Shown here: one piece after another, positions 45,272-53,812 of the stretch
How the letters are laid out: every line of letters begins with the position of its first letter
Numbering within the stretch: position 1 is the first letter of the stretch
Origin: DASQHL01 sp963843685
GTDB lineage: Bacteria > Chloroflexota > Dehalococcoidia > DSTF01 > JACRBR01
Assembly: GCA_963843685.1 (NCBI GenBank)
Contig: CAWJLO010000006.1
Coordinates: 62,001-126,000 of the forward strand
DNA length: 64,000 nucleotides
Direction of reading: 5' to 3'
Notes under the pieces: model-generated
What the model was told of the DNA's origin: nothing
The model's input: only the letters and a program-made list of their open reading frames with translations
Databases searched by the model: none
Program-made: the position numbers and the translations under genes

Positions 45272-46569
45272 ACGCGGCGCCGCACGGCGAAGATCGCCGT
45301 CCCGGCGGCGATCGCGACCAGCACCATCATGCCAGCGATGATGGCGATCACCGTGACGTTCGTTCCGCCGCCGGATGATGTCGCCGTCGCCGATCCACCG
45401 GAGCCGCCGACGGGCGTGATGGCGCCGCGCGCCTGCTCGGTCGCCCGCGGGGTCGCCGTCGCGGAGGCGGCGCGCGGCGGGAGACCGACGGACTGGCGCC
45501 AGTTGTTCTCCAGGCCGAGCTGGTCGAAGCCATACACCGACTCGAACGCGTTGTCCGCGGTGGACCCGTCCTTGAACGTCTTGAGCAGCGCGGCGAACTT
45601 CTCCGGGCCGTATGTCTCGACCAGGAACTTCACGATCGAGCCAGCCTCGCCGTAGAACAGGCTCACAGTGTCACTCGCCGAGCCGGTGGACGACGAGTTG
45701 AGCTGGTTCATCGAGAGCACGGTGTTGTTCCTGATCGCGGCGGCGAGCGCGGACGCGTGGCTGCTCAGCACCTTGGTCTGCGAGTACACGGAGATCCCCT
45801 CGTTCAGCCACGATGCGATGCCGTACGGCCCTTTCGTCGCCTGCGCCGTGACGATGTGCGCGACCTCGTGACGCACGATGTCCAGCGTTTCGACGTCTTC
45901 CGACACCATCGCCGTGTCGGAGTAGACGACCTCCCCGAGGATGACGACGCCGGGGGCGGAACCGCCGGGCGCGATCGACGGCTGCATCTCCTGCGCCGTC
46001 GTGTAGACGAAGACCTTGACGGGGAACGTTACCTGCGTGCCTTCGAGCTGGCCGACCTTGGTGAGCGTGTCCGCCGCCGCGTCCAGGACGGCCTGGGCCT
46101 GCGACTGCGCCCCGGCGTGGTAGTAGACCGTGACGTTGTCCTGCTTCAGCGTCGCGAAGGTGAAGCGCGTGTCCTGGTGCACATATACCTTCGACTCGGT
46201 CGAGAGCTGCGCCCCGTCCGCGCCGGTGATCTCCCAGTGATAGGTGATCTCCGCGCCGGGGATGATGTAGATGCCGCGCCCGCTGACCAGCTCGTACGAG
46301 CAGCTCACGGTGCCGGTGCCCGTGCAATCGGCGACGGCCTCGGCGCCAACGCCGTCGGGCGCGACCTGGTACAGCAGGCGCGCCTCCTTGACGTCGCCGG
46401 GCGCGCGGACCGTGATGTTGAACGCAACGCCGCGCGGGTAGTCGTTCTGGGGCTGCTCGGAGACGACGGTGATTGCACCTTGAGCCGTGGTGCTCCGCGC
46501 GGGCGTGATGACGCCCGTGAGCACAGCCATCATCACGACGAGCACGGCCAGCGCCAGGCTACGCCTCAT
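45268..46569 (-). CDS. Membrane-anchored MA-family (gluzincin) metallopeptidase
   Basis: 433 aa from ATG 46569. Signal peptide (residues 1-30), an Ig-like beta domain (about 30-140), then the peptidase domain with 'IVRHEVAHIVTAQ' and 'WLNEGISVYSQ', an HExxH...E set. A Ser/Gly/Thr-rich linker and a C-terminal transmembrane helix (about 405-430) end in a short Arg tail. This gives an extracellular zinc peptidase tethered at its C-terminus. The start lies 11 bp inside the end of prfB, so the two are coupled. Confidence 0.78.
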   Translation of the reverse strand: MRRSLALAVLVVMMAVLTGVITPARSTTAQGAITVVSEQPQNDYPRGVAFNITVRAPGDVKEARLLYQVAPDGVGAEAVADCTGTGTVSCSYELVSGRGIYIIPGAEITYHWEITGADGAQLSTESKVYVHQDTRFTFATLKQDNVTVYYHAGAQSQAQAVLDAAADTLTKVGQLEGTQVTFPVKVFVYTTAQEMQPSIAPGGSAPGVVILGEVVYSDTAMVSEDVETLDIVRHEVAHIVTAQATKGPYGIASWLNEGISVYSQTKVLSSHASALAAAIRNNTVLSMNQLNSSSTGSASDTVSLFYGEAGSIVKFLVETYGPEKFAALLKTFKDGSTADNAFESVYGFDQLGLENNWRQSVGLPPRAASATATPRATEQARGAITPVGGSGGSATATSSGGGTNVTVIAIIAGMMVLVAIAAGTAIFAVRRRV

Positions 46570-47666
46570 GCGCACCAACCGTCGTCTGGAGGAACGCCTT
46601 GATCGCGCCGTCGAGGTCGCCCTCGAGCACGCCGAACGCGTCACTCGTCTCGTAGCCGGTGCGGTGGTCCTTCACCATCTTGTACGGGTGGAGCACGTAG
46701 CTGCGGATCTGGTTCGACCAGCCGGCGCTGACGTGCTCTCCCTTGAGCTTCGCCTGCTCCTCCGCCTGCCGCTGCAGCTCGATCTGGATCAGCCGCGCCT
46801 CCAGCACGCGCATCGCGGCCTCGCGGTTCCGGTGCTGCGAGCGTTCGTTCTGGCAGGTGACGACGATGCCCGTCGGCAGGTGGGTGATGCGGATCGCGGT
46901 GGAGTTCTTCTGGACGTTCTGGCCGCCGTGTCCACTGGCGCGATACACGTCGACGCGCAGGTCGTCGGGGTTGATCTTCACCTCCTGCGCATCGCCGGCC
47001 TCGGGCAGCACCTCCACGAGCGCAAACGACGTGTGGCGGCGGTTCTCGGAGTCGAACGGCGACAGGCGCACGAGGCGGTGGACGCCGCGCTCGCTCTTCA
47101 GGTAGCCGTACGCGTGCTCGCCCTGGATCTCGATGGTCGCGCTCTTGATACCGGCCTCCTCGCCCGGCATCAGGTCGATCACCTCCGCCTTGAAGTTCCG
47201 TGCCTCGCACCAGCGGACGTACATCCGCAGCAGCATCTCCGCCCAGTCCTGCGACTCCGTACCGCCGGCGCCGGCGTGGATCGCCAGGATCGCGTTGCGG
47301 TCGTCGTACGGCCCGGAGAACGTCAGCTCGAACTCGAGGTCGTCGAGCTGCTTCTCGAGCGCCGACGTATCCCGCTCGACGTCGGCAGCCGTGGCCTGGT
47401 CGTCCTCGGCGGCGGCCAGTTCGACCAGTTCGAGGAGGTCGCGCACCTGCGATTCGAGGCTCCGCCACGTGGCGGAACGCGCACGCACAGTCGAGAGGCG
47501 GCGCATCACGTCCTGCGCGGACTGCTGCTCGTTCCAGAAGTCGGGTGCGGCTGACTGCGCCTCGAGCGAGGCAGCTTCGGCTTCGAGGCCGGTGATGTCA
47601 AAGACGCACCATGACATGCGCGATGCGTTCCCGCAGGGCGTTCAGGCGGTCACGGAGCTCTTGCAT
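46559..47666 (-). CDS. prfB: Peptide chain release factor 2, with programmed +1 frameshift
   Basis: The first 22 codons run from ATG 47666 to CTT at 47603-47601, followed by an in-frame TGA. Shifting +1 at CTT-TGA-C gives 'DITGLEAEA...' and a 368-aa RF2. RF2 releases peptides at UGA and UAA. The codon-recognition region is 'SPFDS' (SPF in place of the E. coli tripeptide SPF, identical) and the catalytic loop is 'SGHGGQNVQKN'. The frameshift is autoregulatory: low RF2 favours shifting. The E. coli-like SD stimulator before CTT is not present. Its promoter appears to lie in the end of the upstream methyltransferase gene. Confidence 0.93.
47597..47603 (-). promoter_or_regulatory. prfB: Programmed +1 frameshift site of prfB (CTTTGAC)
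   Basis: The minus strand reads CTT TGA C, the canonical RF2 slip site with the poor UGA-C stop context. This is a true recoding site, unlike the other frame breaks in the window. Confidence 0.9.
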
Positions 47667-47701
47667 GTGCTGGTGCGTTCCTTTCCGGTCGGAGTGCGTC
47701 C

Positions 47702-47707
47702 ATTCTA
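47702..47707 (-). promoter_or_regulatory. Candidate -10 box (TAGAAT) for prfB
   Basis: The minus strand reads TAGAAT 35 nt before the prfB ATG, with an AAAGGAA SD between. It touches the stop of the upstream methyltransferase gene. Confidence 0.4.
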
Positions 47708-48484
47708 CCGGACTCCGCCCTGCGGCGGTTTCCGCGCGATCATCAAATAGCGCGACAGCGTGAGCACGATGCCCTGCTCGCCGCCGTGCGCTTCTTCCAA
47801 TGCAAGCAACGCATCGATGTCCGCCTCGGGATCGAAATCGGGCACCTCCCACGGCGCGACGAGGAGCATGTAGGCGATCTCGCCCAGGCCGCCGTACGCC
47901 GCCCGCCAGGTGTGCGTCCGCGACGTCACGTCGAGGCCGGCCGCCTCGAACGCCTGGCGGTAGAGCACGTAGTGGTCGGGGAACACCGTCTTGCGCGGAA
48001 AGAACGGCCGCAACTCCTCCCACTGACCGCTGCCGACCTGCTGGGTGATGAAGACGCCTCCGGGTCGCAGGATGCGCACGATCTCGTCCGGCACGATCGC
48101 TTCGTGGCGGCTCAGGATCAGGTCGAACGAACCGGCGGCCCACGGCGTGACTTCGCTGCTGGCGTGGACGACGTCAACGGCGAGCGGGCGCAGGCGGTCG
48201 CGGGCGACGGGCGCGTTCACGTGCCACTCCTCGCTCGCGATGAACCGCGCGTCCATGCCGGCGACGATGCGTGCGTACACCTCGCCGCCTCCCGTGCCAA
48301 GATCGACCACGCGAGCGGCGCGGGCGGCATGCTCGCGCGCGATCGCGACGTAGTCCCACGGTTGCGCCAGGTCGAGGTTCGTCACGCGCAGATCGTCGAA
48401 GTTCCAGCCAGAGAATCTGCGGGCGCGCTCGGCAAACGGCGCGATCTGCTCCAGCGCTCGACGGCGGCGTTCGTCGCGCGTCAT
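47705..48484 (-). CDS. Class I SAM-dependent methyltransferase
   Basis: 259 aa from ATG 48484, which overlaps the stop of the endonuclease V gene (ATGA). The SAM-binding motif is 'RVVDLGTGGGEVYARIV' (near residue 60), with 'FDLILSRHEAIVPDEIVRIL' (in parts: 'FDLILSRHEAI') and 'LRPGGVFITQQVG' as post-motifs. This resembles the UbiE/RrmA-like group of small-molecule methyltransferases. Coupling to a DNA repair gene is curious but may be chance. Confidence 0.75.
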   Translation of the reverse strand: MTRDERRRRALEQIAPFAERARRFSGWNFDDLRVTNLDLAQPWDYVAIAREHAARAARVVDLGTGGGEVYARIVAGMDARFIASEEWHVNAPVARDRLRPLAVDVVHASSEVTPWAAGSFDLILSRHEAIVPDEIVRILRPGGVFITQQVGSGQWEELRPFFPRKTVFPDHYVLYRQAFEAAGLDVTSRTHTWRAAYGGLGEIAYMLLVAPWEVPDFDPEADIDALLALEEAHGGEQGIVLTLSRYLMIARKPPQGGVR

Positions 48485-49575
48485 GCGCCGTCTCGGAGTG
48501 AGCGAATCAGCTCGAGCGCCGCGTCCTCGCCGCCCCAGCGCACGACCGGCTTCTCGTGCGAGACGTACCACGCCCAGATGCGCTCGCGCACGCCGTCCAG
48601 GCAGTGGTTCGCGGCGAGCGACACCGCCAACAGCTTGTGGTCGCCGTCGGAACGCTCCAGCAGGTCGACGACGCGCACCGGCAGACGCTCGCCGCGGCCT
48701 CGCGGCGCCGGATCCGCCAGCATCACATCGAGCAGCTCGCCGTCGGCCGGGTTGATGAGGCCGTCGACGCAGCCGTAGTGCGTCGGCATCGGATCGAGCG
48801 GGTGGCGGAACACGACGTCCTGCTCGTCCTCAACCCACTCCCAGCGGCCCTCCTCGCCGGCACGCTGCTCGACGATCATCTCCACCGTCCCGTCGAGCAT
48901 CCGCTGCTTCGCGACCCGCGAGAGCTTGTCGGCAAGACGCGTCGGTTCGGGGAGGCGATACCGGGTGGCGCACGCCAGCACCCAGCGCTCGGCGGCGGCG
49001 AGGCTGATGCGGTGCCCGATGGAGACGTAGACCGGCTTCACGCGCTCGCGGGTGCGCAGGAGCGAGCCGATCACCTCCCCGCCGTCGACGAGATCGGCGC
49101 GAGAGCCGCGCGGCTCGCCGACGTGGGCTGGAACGCCGACGAGCCGTGATTTCGCGACCCCGATCGTCGGCAGGTCCAGCAGCAAGCCCAGGTGGCAGGC
49201 GAAGCCGAAGCGGCGGGGGTGCGCGTAGCCGTGGCCATCGACCATCAGCAGATCCGGCGTGTGCTTGAGGGCGGCGAACGCCTCGAGCAGCACGGGGGTC
49301 TCGCGAAACGACAGCAGTCCAGGGACGTAGGGGAAGGGCACCGGAACCTCGACCGTCGCCTCCTCGACGACCTCGAGCGACGGGTACGCCAGAACGACGA
49401 TGGCGCCTGCTGCCCGACCGCGCGCGTTGTCGAACGCGACGTCAGAGCCGGCGACGAAGCGCACGTCCTCGTCGGCGGGAGAGCCATCGCGGACGACGCG
49501 CGACGCCAGCTCACGCTGGAGCGCCATCGCCTCGCGCGGGCTCAGATCCCAGGGGTGGAGTTGGCGGATCTTCAT
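48481..49575 (-). CDS. nfi: Endonuclease V fused to an inorganic-pyrophosphatase-like domain
   Basis: 364 aa, against about 220-230 for normal endonuclease V. Residues 1-225 are a complete Nfi domain: catalytic Asp45 ('VAGSDVAFDN'), Glu92 ('PGLLSFRETP'), Asp113 ('MVDGHGYAHPRRFG') and the 'GVAKSRLVG' block. It nicks DNA or RNA 3' of deoxyinosine. Residues about 231-364 follow the order of family I pyrophosphatase: 'RWEWVEDE', 'HYGCVDGLI', 'DGELLDVM' (D278, E280, D283), 'DGDHKLLAV' (D312, K314), then 'RERIWAWYVSHEK'. Several metal ligands are kept, one Asp is Glu. Start ATG 49575, leaderless (TACAAT 6 nt upstream). Confidence 0.75.
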   Translation of the reverse strand: MKIRQLHPWDLSPREAMALQRELASRVVRDGSPADEDVRFVAGSDVAFDNARGRAAGAIVVLAYPSLEVVEEATVEVPVPFPYVPGLLSFRETPVLLEAFAALKHTPDLLMVDGHGYAHPRRFGFACHLGLLLDLPTIGVAKSRLVGVPAHVGEPRGSRADLVDGGEVIGSLLRTRERVKPVYVSIGHRISLAAAERWVLACATRYRLPEPTRLADKLSRVAKQRMLDGTVEMIVEQRAGEEGRWEWVEDEQDVVFRHPLDPMPTHYGCVDGLINPADGELLDVMLADPAPRGRGERLPVRVVDLLERSDGDHKLLAVSLAANHCLDGVRERIWAWYVSHEKPVVRWGGEDAALELIRSLRDGA

Positions 49576-49581
49576 GGCGCG

Positions 49582-49587
49582 ATTGTA
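49582..49587 (-). promoter_or_regulatory. Candidate -10 box, leaderless type, for the endonuclease V gene
   Basis: The minus strand reads TACAAT, 6 nt before the ATG at 49575, with no SD. It is 38 bp from the divergent box for the lipoprotein gene. Confidence 0.45.
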
Positions 49588-49625
49588 GGCGACGTGGCGT
49601 CCTTGTACCGCGATCCGCGGCCGTC

Positions 49626-49631
49626 TAGGAT
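49626..49631 (+). promoter_or_regulatory. Candidate -10 box, leaderless type, for the lipoprotein gene
   Basis: TAGGAT ends 8 nt before the GTG at 49640. Confidence 0.35.
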
Positions 49632-49639
49632 GGGGCGAC

Positions 49640-50050
49640 GTGAGAATCGCCCTGCTGCTGCTGCTCGTGCTCATCGGTTCGCTGTTCGCGGGTTGCGGCG
49701 TCCAGTTCTCCGATCCCCCTCCCGGCAACGAGTTCTTCAAGAAGCTGACGATCACGGGCGACCTGCATGCGGGCGGCACGATCACGGCGACGGTCTCGAT
49801 CCAGCAGCACAACCCGGTGAACGTCGCCGTGAAGTGCACGCTGCGGCACGACGCGACGCCGATCGCGACGCTGGCGACGGCCACGGTAGCCGCGAAGGCG
49901 GACGGCGGCCCGACGGCGACACCGGTCGCCAGCACGTACAGTTTCGACTTCAAGGTCGACGAGGCGGGCTCGTACAACGTGAAGTGCGTCACGCCGTCGG
50001 ACATCGACAACTTCATCGTCAAGGGCTTCAACGTCGGGCCGGGCGGCTGA
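49640..50050 (+). CDS. Small lipoprotein, unknown function
   Basis: 136 aa from GTG 49640. The signal peptide ends in a lipobox, 'LFAGC' (Cys near residue 19), so it should be lipid-anchored outside the membrane. The rest is a beta-rich Ig-like domain of about 110 residues with two conserved-looking cysteines ('VKCTLRH', 'NVKCVTP'), which may form a disulfide. I recognise no family. The next gene starts 6 nt after the stop and is probably cotranscribed. Confidence 0.65.
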   Translation: MRIALLLLLVLIGSLFAGCGVQFSDPPPGNEFFKKLTITGDLHAGGTITATVSIQQHNPVNVAVKCTLRHDATPIATLATATVAAKADGGPTATPVASTYSFDFKVDEAGSYNVKCVTPSDIDNFIVKGFNVGPGG

Positions 50051-50056
50051 GCGGCC

Positions 50057-50626
50057 GTGCTGCGGGGCTGCTGCCTGCTGCCGTTCATCATCGTTATCAC
50101 GCCGTTCGTGCTGGTCGCGGTCGCGCTGCTGCTGACGTTCAAGGGAAGCCCCGGGCACTGCGGCGGCGGCGAAACGTTGCAGGCGAACACGTCGCTGGCG
50201 GACCAGTACCAGCAGCAGTGGGCGGCGTTCGAGCAGCAGATCTCGGCCGGGCGGCCGGCGACGCTCGCCGTCAGCGATGCGGAGGCGACGGCGCGGCTGC
50301 GGCAGTTCCTCGACGCGAACGACGCGCCGGTGCACGACGCGCGCCTCTGCTTCACGGACGGCGGTGCCGACGTCAGCGGCAACCTCTCGTCGCCCATGGG
50401 GTGGGATGTCGCCGTGCGCGTTCGCGGCAGCGTCGACCTCTCGGGGCCGCATCCGAAGACGCATATCGACTCCATCCGGATCGGCGGCATGCCGTCGTTC
50501 GTCACCCGTCCGTTCACCAGCATGGTGACGCGCATCATCGACCATGAGGCCGACCAGGTCGTGCTCGACCATAGCGTCGACGTGCGGCTGACGGACGGCA
50601 CGGCGACGCTCAGCGGAACGCCGTAG
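50057..50626 (+). CDS. Membrane-anchored protein, unknown function
   Basis: 189 aa from GTG 50057. One N-terminal transmembrane helix ('LPFIIVITPFVLVAVALLLTF', about residues 8-28; in parts 'FIIVITPFVLVAVALLL') and an extracellular domain of about 155 residues. This domain has alternating strands ('VAVRVRGSVDLSG', 'HSVDVRLTDGTATLSG') like LptA/LmeA-type lipid-binding folds, but I cannot name the family. It follows the lipoprotein gene by 6 nt, suggesting a shared surface role. Confidence 0.55.
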   Translation: MLRGCCLLPFIIVITPFVLVAVALLLTFKGSPGHCGGGETLQANTSLADQYQQQWAAFEQQISAGRPATLAVSDAEATARLRQFLDANDAPVHDARLCFTDGGADVSGNLSSPMGWDVAVRVRGSVDLSGPHPKTHIDSIRIGGMPSFVTRPFTSMVTRIIDHEADQVVLDHSVDVRLTDGTATLSGTP

Positions 50627-50651
50627 GCTGTCCCCTACGATCGCTCCGGCG

Positions 50652-50657
50652 TATGCT
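50652..50657 (+). promoter_or_regulatory. Candidate -10 box (TATGCT)
   Basis: TATGCT lies 32 nt before the ATG at 50690, with a GAGGAG SD between. Confidence 0.4.
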
Positions 50658-50689
50658 GGCCGCGTTACGTGACGAGCGAGGAGCGACAG

Positions 50690-51625
50690 ATGGCCAGCAA
50701 GCACAAGTTCCGGTTCGCGGTCCAGAACTCGCGCGGCGCGACCGCGGCGGAGTGGCGCGAGAAGGCGAAGAAGATCGAGGATCTCGGCTACTCCGCGCTC
50801 CTCATCCCCGACCACTTCGACGACCAGCTGGCGCCCATGCCGGCGATGATGGCCGCAGCCGACGCGACGACGACGCTGAAGGTCGGCGGGCTGGTGCTGG
50901 ACAACGACTACAAGCACCCCGTCGTGCTGGCGAAGGAACTGGCGACGCTCGACGTGCTCTCCGGCGGGCGGGCCGAATGGGGCATCGGCGCCGGATGGAT
51001 GGAGACCGACTATCGCGGTGCCGGCATGACCTACGACGCACCCGGCGTGCGTGTGTCGCGGTTGCAGGAGGCGGTGAAGGTGATGAAAGGCTTGTTCTCG
51101 GACGAGCCGGTGGCGTTCGAGGGCAAGTTCTACAACGTGCACATGAATGGCACGCCGAAGCCCGTGCAGAAGCCGCATCCGCCGCTGATGATCGGCGGCG
51201 GCGGCAAGCGCGTACTGCGCTACGCCGCCCGCGTCGCCGACATCATCAGCGTGAACTTCGTGCTCGCCGAGGGCCAGGTCAACGAGAAGGTGATGGCGAC
51301 CGGCGGCGTCGACGCCACGAAGGAGAAGATCGCCTGGATCCGCGAGGCGGCGGGGCCGCGTTTCGACGACATCGAGCTGAACGTCACCATCTTCGCGTCC
51401 ATCGTCACCGACGATCGAGCATCGCTCGCCGAGCGATTGGCGCCGCGCTTCGGCGGGACCGCCGCGGAGGTGGCCCTGACCCCGCATCTGCTCCTCGGCA
51501 ACGCCGAACAGATGGCCGACGACCTGCAGCGGCGGCGGGAAGAGTTCGGCTTCTCGTACATCGCCCTCTCCGGCGACGTGTACGAGGCGATGGCGCCGGT
51601 GGTGAAGAAGCTCGCCGGGACGTAG
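50690..51625 (+). CDS. Luciferase-like (LLM) F420-dependent oxidoreductase
   Basis: 311 aa from ATG 50690. TIM-barrel luciferase fold: 'FRFAVQNSRGATAAEW' at the start, 'LGYSALLIPDHF', 'WGIGAGWMETDYRGAGM' and 'PLMIGGGGKRVLRYAA'. The pattern fits the MSMEG_2516-like (TIGR03621) F420 subfamily. These enzymes oxidise or reduce unknown small substrates using coenzyme F420, and its presence suggests that the host makes F420. Monocistronic, convergent with folP. Confidence 0.82.
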   Translation: MASKHKFRFAVQNSRGATAAEWREKAKKIEDLGYSALLIPDHFDDQLAPMPAMMAAADATTTLKVGGLVLDNDYKHPVVLAKELATLDVLSGGRAEWGIGAGWMETDYRGAGMTYDAPGVRVSRLQEAVKVMKGLFSDEPVAFEGKFYNVHMNGTPKPVQKPHPPLMIGGGGKRVLRYAARVADIISVNFVLAEGQVNEKVMATGGVDATKEKIAWIREAAGPRFDDIELNVTIFASIVTDDRASLAERLAPRFGGTAAEVALTPHLLLGNAEQMADDLQRRREEFGFSYIALSGDVYEAMAPVVKKLAGT

Positions 51626-51628
51626 GCG

Positions 51629-52585
51629 TCAGTCGGACGCCTGCGCGATCGTCGTGCCGGCGATAGGTTGCGCGTCCGACCACCACGGCCACGATTCGCG
51701 CGTCGCGGCGAAGTCGCCGGGCCGCCCGCGCACGATGGCATCGGCGATGCGCGCGGCGCGCACGCCTGTACGCACGTCGTGCACGCGCACCATGTCTGCG
51801 CCATACGCCACATTCAGCGCCGTGACGGCGGCCGTCGCTTCGTCACGCTGGTCCGGCGGCAGGCCGGTGACGCTGCCGATGAAGTGCTTTCGGGAGGCGG
51901 CGACAAGCAGCGGCCGGCCGAGCGCGCGGAACTCGCCGAGCCGCCGTAGCACCTGCAGGTCCTCGTCGTGCGACTTGCCGAAGGCGATCCCCGGATCGAG
52001 CACGATCGACTCCTCGGCGACCCCGCGCTCCTTCGCCATGGCGACACGCGACCGGAGGAACTCCAGGTGCGCGCCGATCAGATCGTCGTACCGCGGCGGC
52101 TCCGCGGGACGGATCTTCGGGCGCTCGTACGTGTAGTTGATCACCAGCGCCGCGCCGTACTCAGCGGCCACCTCGGCCGTCCCCGAGTCGTACATGAAGC
52201 CGCCGATGTCGTTGACGATGTGCGCGCCGGCCTGCAGCGCCGCCTCGGCCACGGGCCGCTTGTACGTATCAGCGGAGATCAGGACCCCGGCCTCCGCGGC
52301 GATCCGGCGCACGGCCTCGCCGACGAACTGCGCCTCCTCATCGGCCTCGCGCACCGGTACGTCCGCGCGCGCGCTCTCGGCGCCCACGTCGATGATGTCG
52401 GCACCCTCCGCCTCGGCCTCAGCGGCGCGACGAAGGGCGGCGTCGAGATCCGCGCCGGTGCCATCGCCCGAGAAGGAGTCGTTGGTGAGGTTGAGGATCG
52501 CCATGACGTAGGTGCGGCGGCCAAGCGGCAGCAGCCGGTCGCGCGCACGGAGCGGCGTACGGTCGTCAGTCACGGCGATAGCCAC
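51629..52585 (-). CDS. Dihydropteroate-synthase-like protein (divergent FolP)
   Basis: 318 aa from GTG 52585. Pterin-binding TIM barrel with 'AILNLTNDSFSGDG' (in place of NxTPDSFSDGG), 'IIDVGAESARADVPV', 'ISADTYKRPVAEAAL', 'HIVNDIGGFMYD', 'VLDPGIAFGKSHDEDL', 'AASRKHFIGSVTG' and 'VRVHDV'. Most substrate residues (Asp of SADTYK, Asn of NDI, Lys of SRK, Arg-His of VRVHD) are kept, so DHPS activity is plausible: dihydropterin-PP plus pABA to dihydropteroate. The altered loops may reflect a lineage variant. No other folate gene lies nearby. Confidence 0.75.
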   Translation of the reverse strand: MAIAVTDDRTPLRARDRLLPLGRRTYVMAILNLTNDSFSGDGTGADLDAALRRAAEAEAEGADIIDVGAESARADVPVREADEEAQFVGEAVRRIAAEAGVLISADTYKRPVAEAALQAGAHIVNDIGGFMYDSGTAEVAAEYGAALVINYTYERPKIRPAEPPRYDDLIGAHLEFLRSRVAMAKERGVAEESIVLDPGIAFGKSHDEDLQVLRRLGEFRALGRPLLVAASRKHFIGSVTGLPPDQRDEATAAVTALNVAYGADMVRVHDVRTGVRAARIADAIVRGRPGDFAATRESWPWWSDAQPIAGTTIAQASD

Positions 52586-52604
52586 AGGATGTACCGGCCG
52601 TGGC

Positions 52605-53285
52605 TCAGCCCTCCTGCGCTTCCTCGTACACCTTCAGCGCGTCGACCTGCTCGTCCGTCATGTCGACGAAGATCAGGCCACGGAGCGCCTCGACGACCTC
52701 CGTGATGTAGTTCGCGGGAAGCACGACGTCGTAGGTGAACAGAAAGCCACGGCGGATGACGAGACCCGTCAGCTTGCGCGACTCCTCGTCGAAGAGCACA
52801 CGCTCGACCTCGCCGAGCTTCTGATGCGGATTCAGGCGATAGACCGGGGAGTCCTTCTTGATATCGACGTCGTCCGGCGACTTCGCCAGCACGTCATAGA
52901 TCACGAACGGCCCGGGCTCGCCGGGGATCCCGGCGGCGAATCGCTGCAGGTCGGAGTAGTCGAGCCTGCCGGGTTTCAGATCGGGCATCGGCTTGAAGTA
53001 CTCGGTGTCGTAGTTGACGGAGTGGTCGCGGAACTCGTCGGCCGTCATCGTCAGCTCGACCCGCTCGGAACCCGTTCCGGCGAGTGCGCCGAGCGGCACG
53101 ACGCGGTCGTGAGGCATCAGCCAGCCGCCGTCCCACAACGGCTTGCCGCTGCGCAGGATGCCCGTGTCGACGACGACGTGGGTGATCTTCAACGTCTCCT
53201 TGTTCACGACGACGCGGCTCAACGTGCCCAGCTTCCGGCCGTCGCGACTGAAGACGTCGGCGCCGGCGTGCAGGTCCAGACTCAT
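52605..53285 (-). CDS. Double PRC-barrel protein
   Basis: 226 aa, soluble. The first PRC-barrel is at residues about 1-75 ('GADVFSRDGRKLGTLSRVVVN'; in parts 'VFSRDGRKLGTLSRV'), the second at about 145-220 ('DSPVYRLNPHQKLGEVERVLFD'; in parts 'NPHQKLGEVERVLF'). PRC-barrels occur in RimM, photosynthetic reaction centre H and many stress-linked proteins, and mediate protein or RNA contacts. Function unknown. GGAGGG SD before the ATG. Located just upstream of the folP-like gene on the same strand with 20 nt between. Confidence 0.75.
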   Translation of the reverse strand: MSLDLHAGADVFSRDGRKLGTLSRVVVNKETLKITHVVVDTGILRSGKPLWDGGWLMPHDRVVPLGALAGTGSERVELTMTADEFRDHSVNYDTEYFKPMPDLKPGRLDYSDLQRFAAGIPGEPGPFVIYDVLAKSPDDVDIKKDSPVYRLNPHQKLGEVERVLFDEESRKLTGLVIRRGFLFTYDVVLPANYITEVVEALRGLIFVDMTDEQVDALKVYEEAQEG

Positions 53286-53452
53286 GGACGTTCGCCCTCC
53301 GTCGTGTGTGAGTGCATCGGCTGACGGAATCCATCGTAGCCGATCACCCCACGTCGGCCCACGCGCGGAGCCCGCTACGACACGCTGCGATGACTCGAGA
53401 CATTAACATCGCTTGCGATTGGATCGCTTGGAGCGCGCGCGCCGCCCCGAGC

Positions 53453-53458
53453 TATCAT
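53453..53458 (+). promoter_or_regulatory. Candidate -10 box (TATCAT)
   Basis: TATCAT lies 30 nt before the ATG at 53489, with an AAGGAGG SD between. Confidence 0.4.
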
Positions 53459-53488
53459 CGGCTGGTCACCAGTGCAAGGAGGCACCTG

Positions 53489-53701
53489 ATGGACCGCCTC
53501 GCTGAACTCGCCAACGACCTGACGGCCATCCTCGCCGAGCTTCACGAAGAGGCCTCACAGAGCGATCTCCGGCAGCTCGCCGCGCCGCTCGCCTGGCTCG
53601 ATGAGTCGAACGGCTGGCTACGCTACGAGCTGGCGCGCGCCCGCTCGCCGAAGCGTGATCCCGTGCCCTTCACCTACATCCCGGCGGAGTTGCGAAGGTA
53701 G
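53489..53701 (+). CDS. Small soluble protein, unknown function
   Basis: 70 aa from ATG 53489, with a textbook SD (AAGGAGGCACCTG before ATG). The product is mostly helical and acidic in its first half ('LAELANDLTAILAELHEEAS'), then 'LAWLDESNGWLRYELARAR' and a basic-proline end. I recognise no family. The strong start signals and codon use like its neighbours make it a likely real gene. Confidence 0.5.
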   Translation: MDRLAELANDLTAILAELHEEASQSDLRQLAAPLAWLDESNGWLRYELARARSPKRDPVPFTYIPAELRR

Positions 53702-53812
53702 CCAGACGCCGCCCTTAGGCGGATCCCCTATTCGTCACGCCGGCGCCCGGCTTCGGCGCGCATTCGCTCCGCGACGCGCACGGCCCCGCCGATACTTAGC
53801 GGGGTTCCGCAC

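Noticed and set aside
49575..50601. Upstream N-terminal extension of the endonuclease V frame
   Set aside because: The extension overlaps two plus-strand genes, is Ser/Thr/Pro-rich and lacks homology; ATG 49575 begins the family sequence and has a -10 box.
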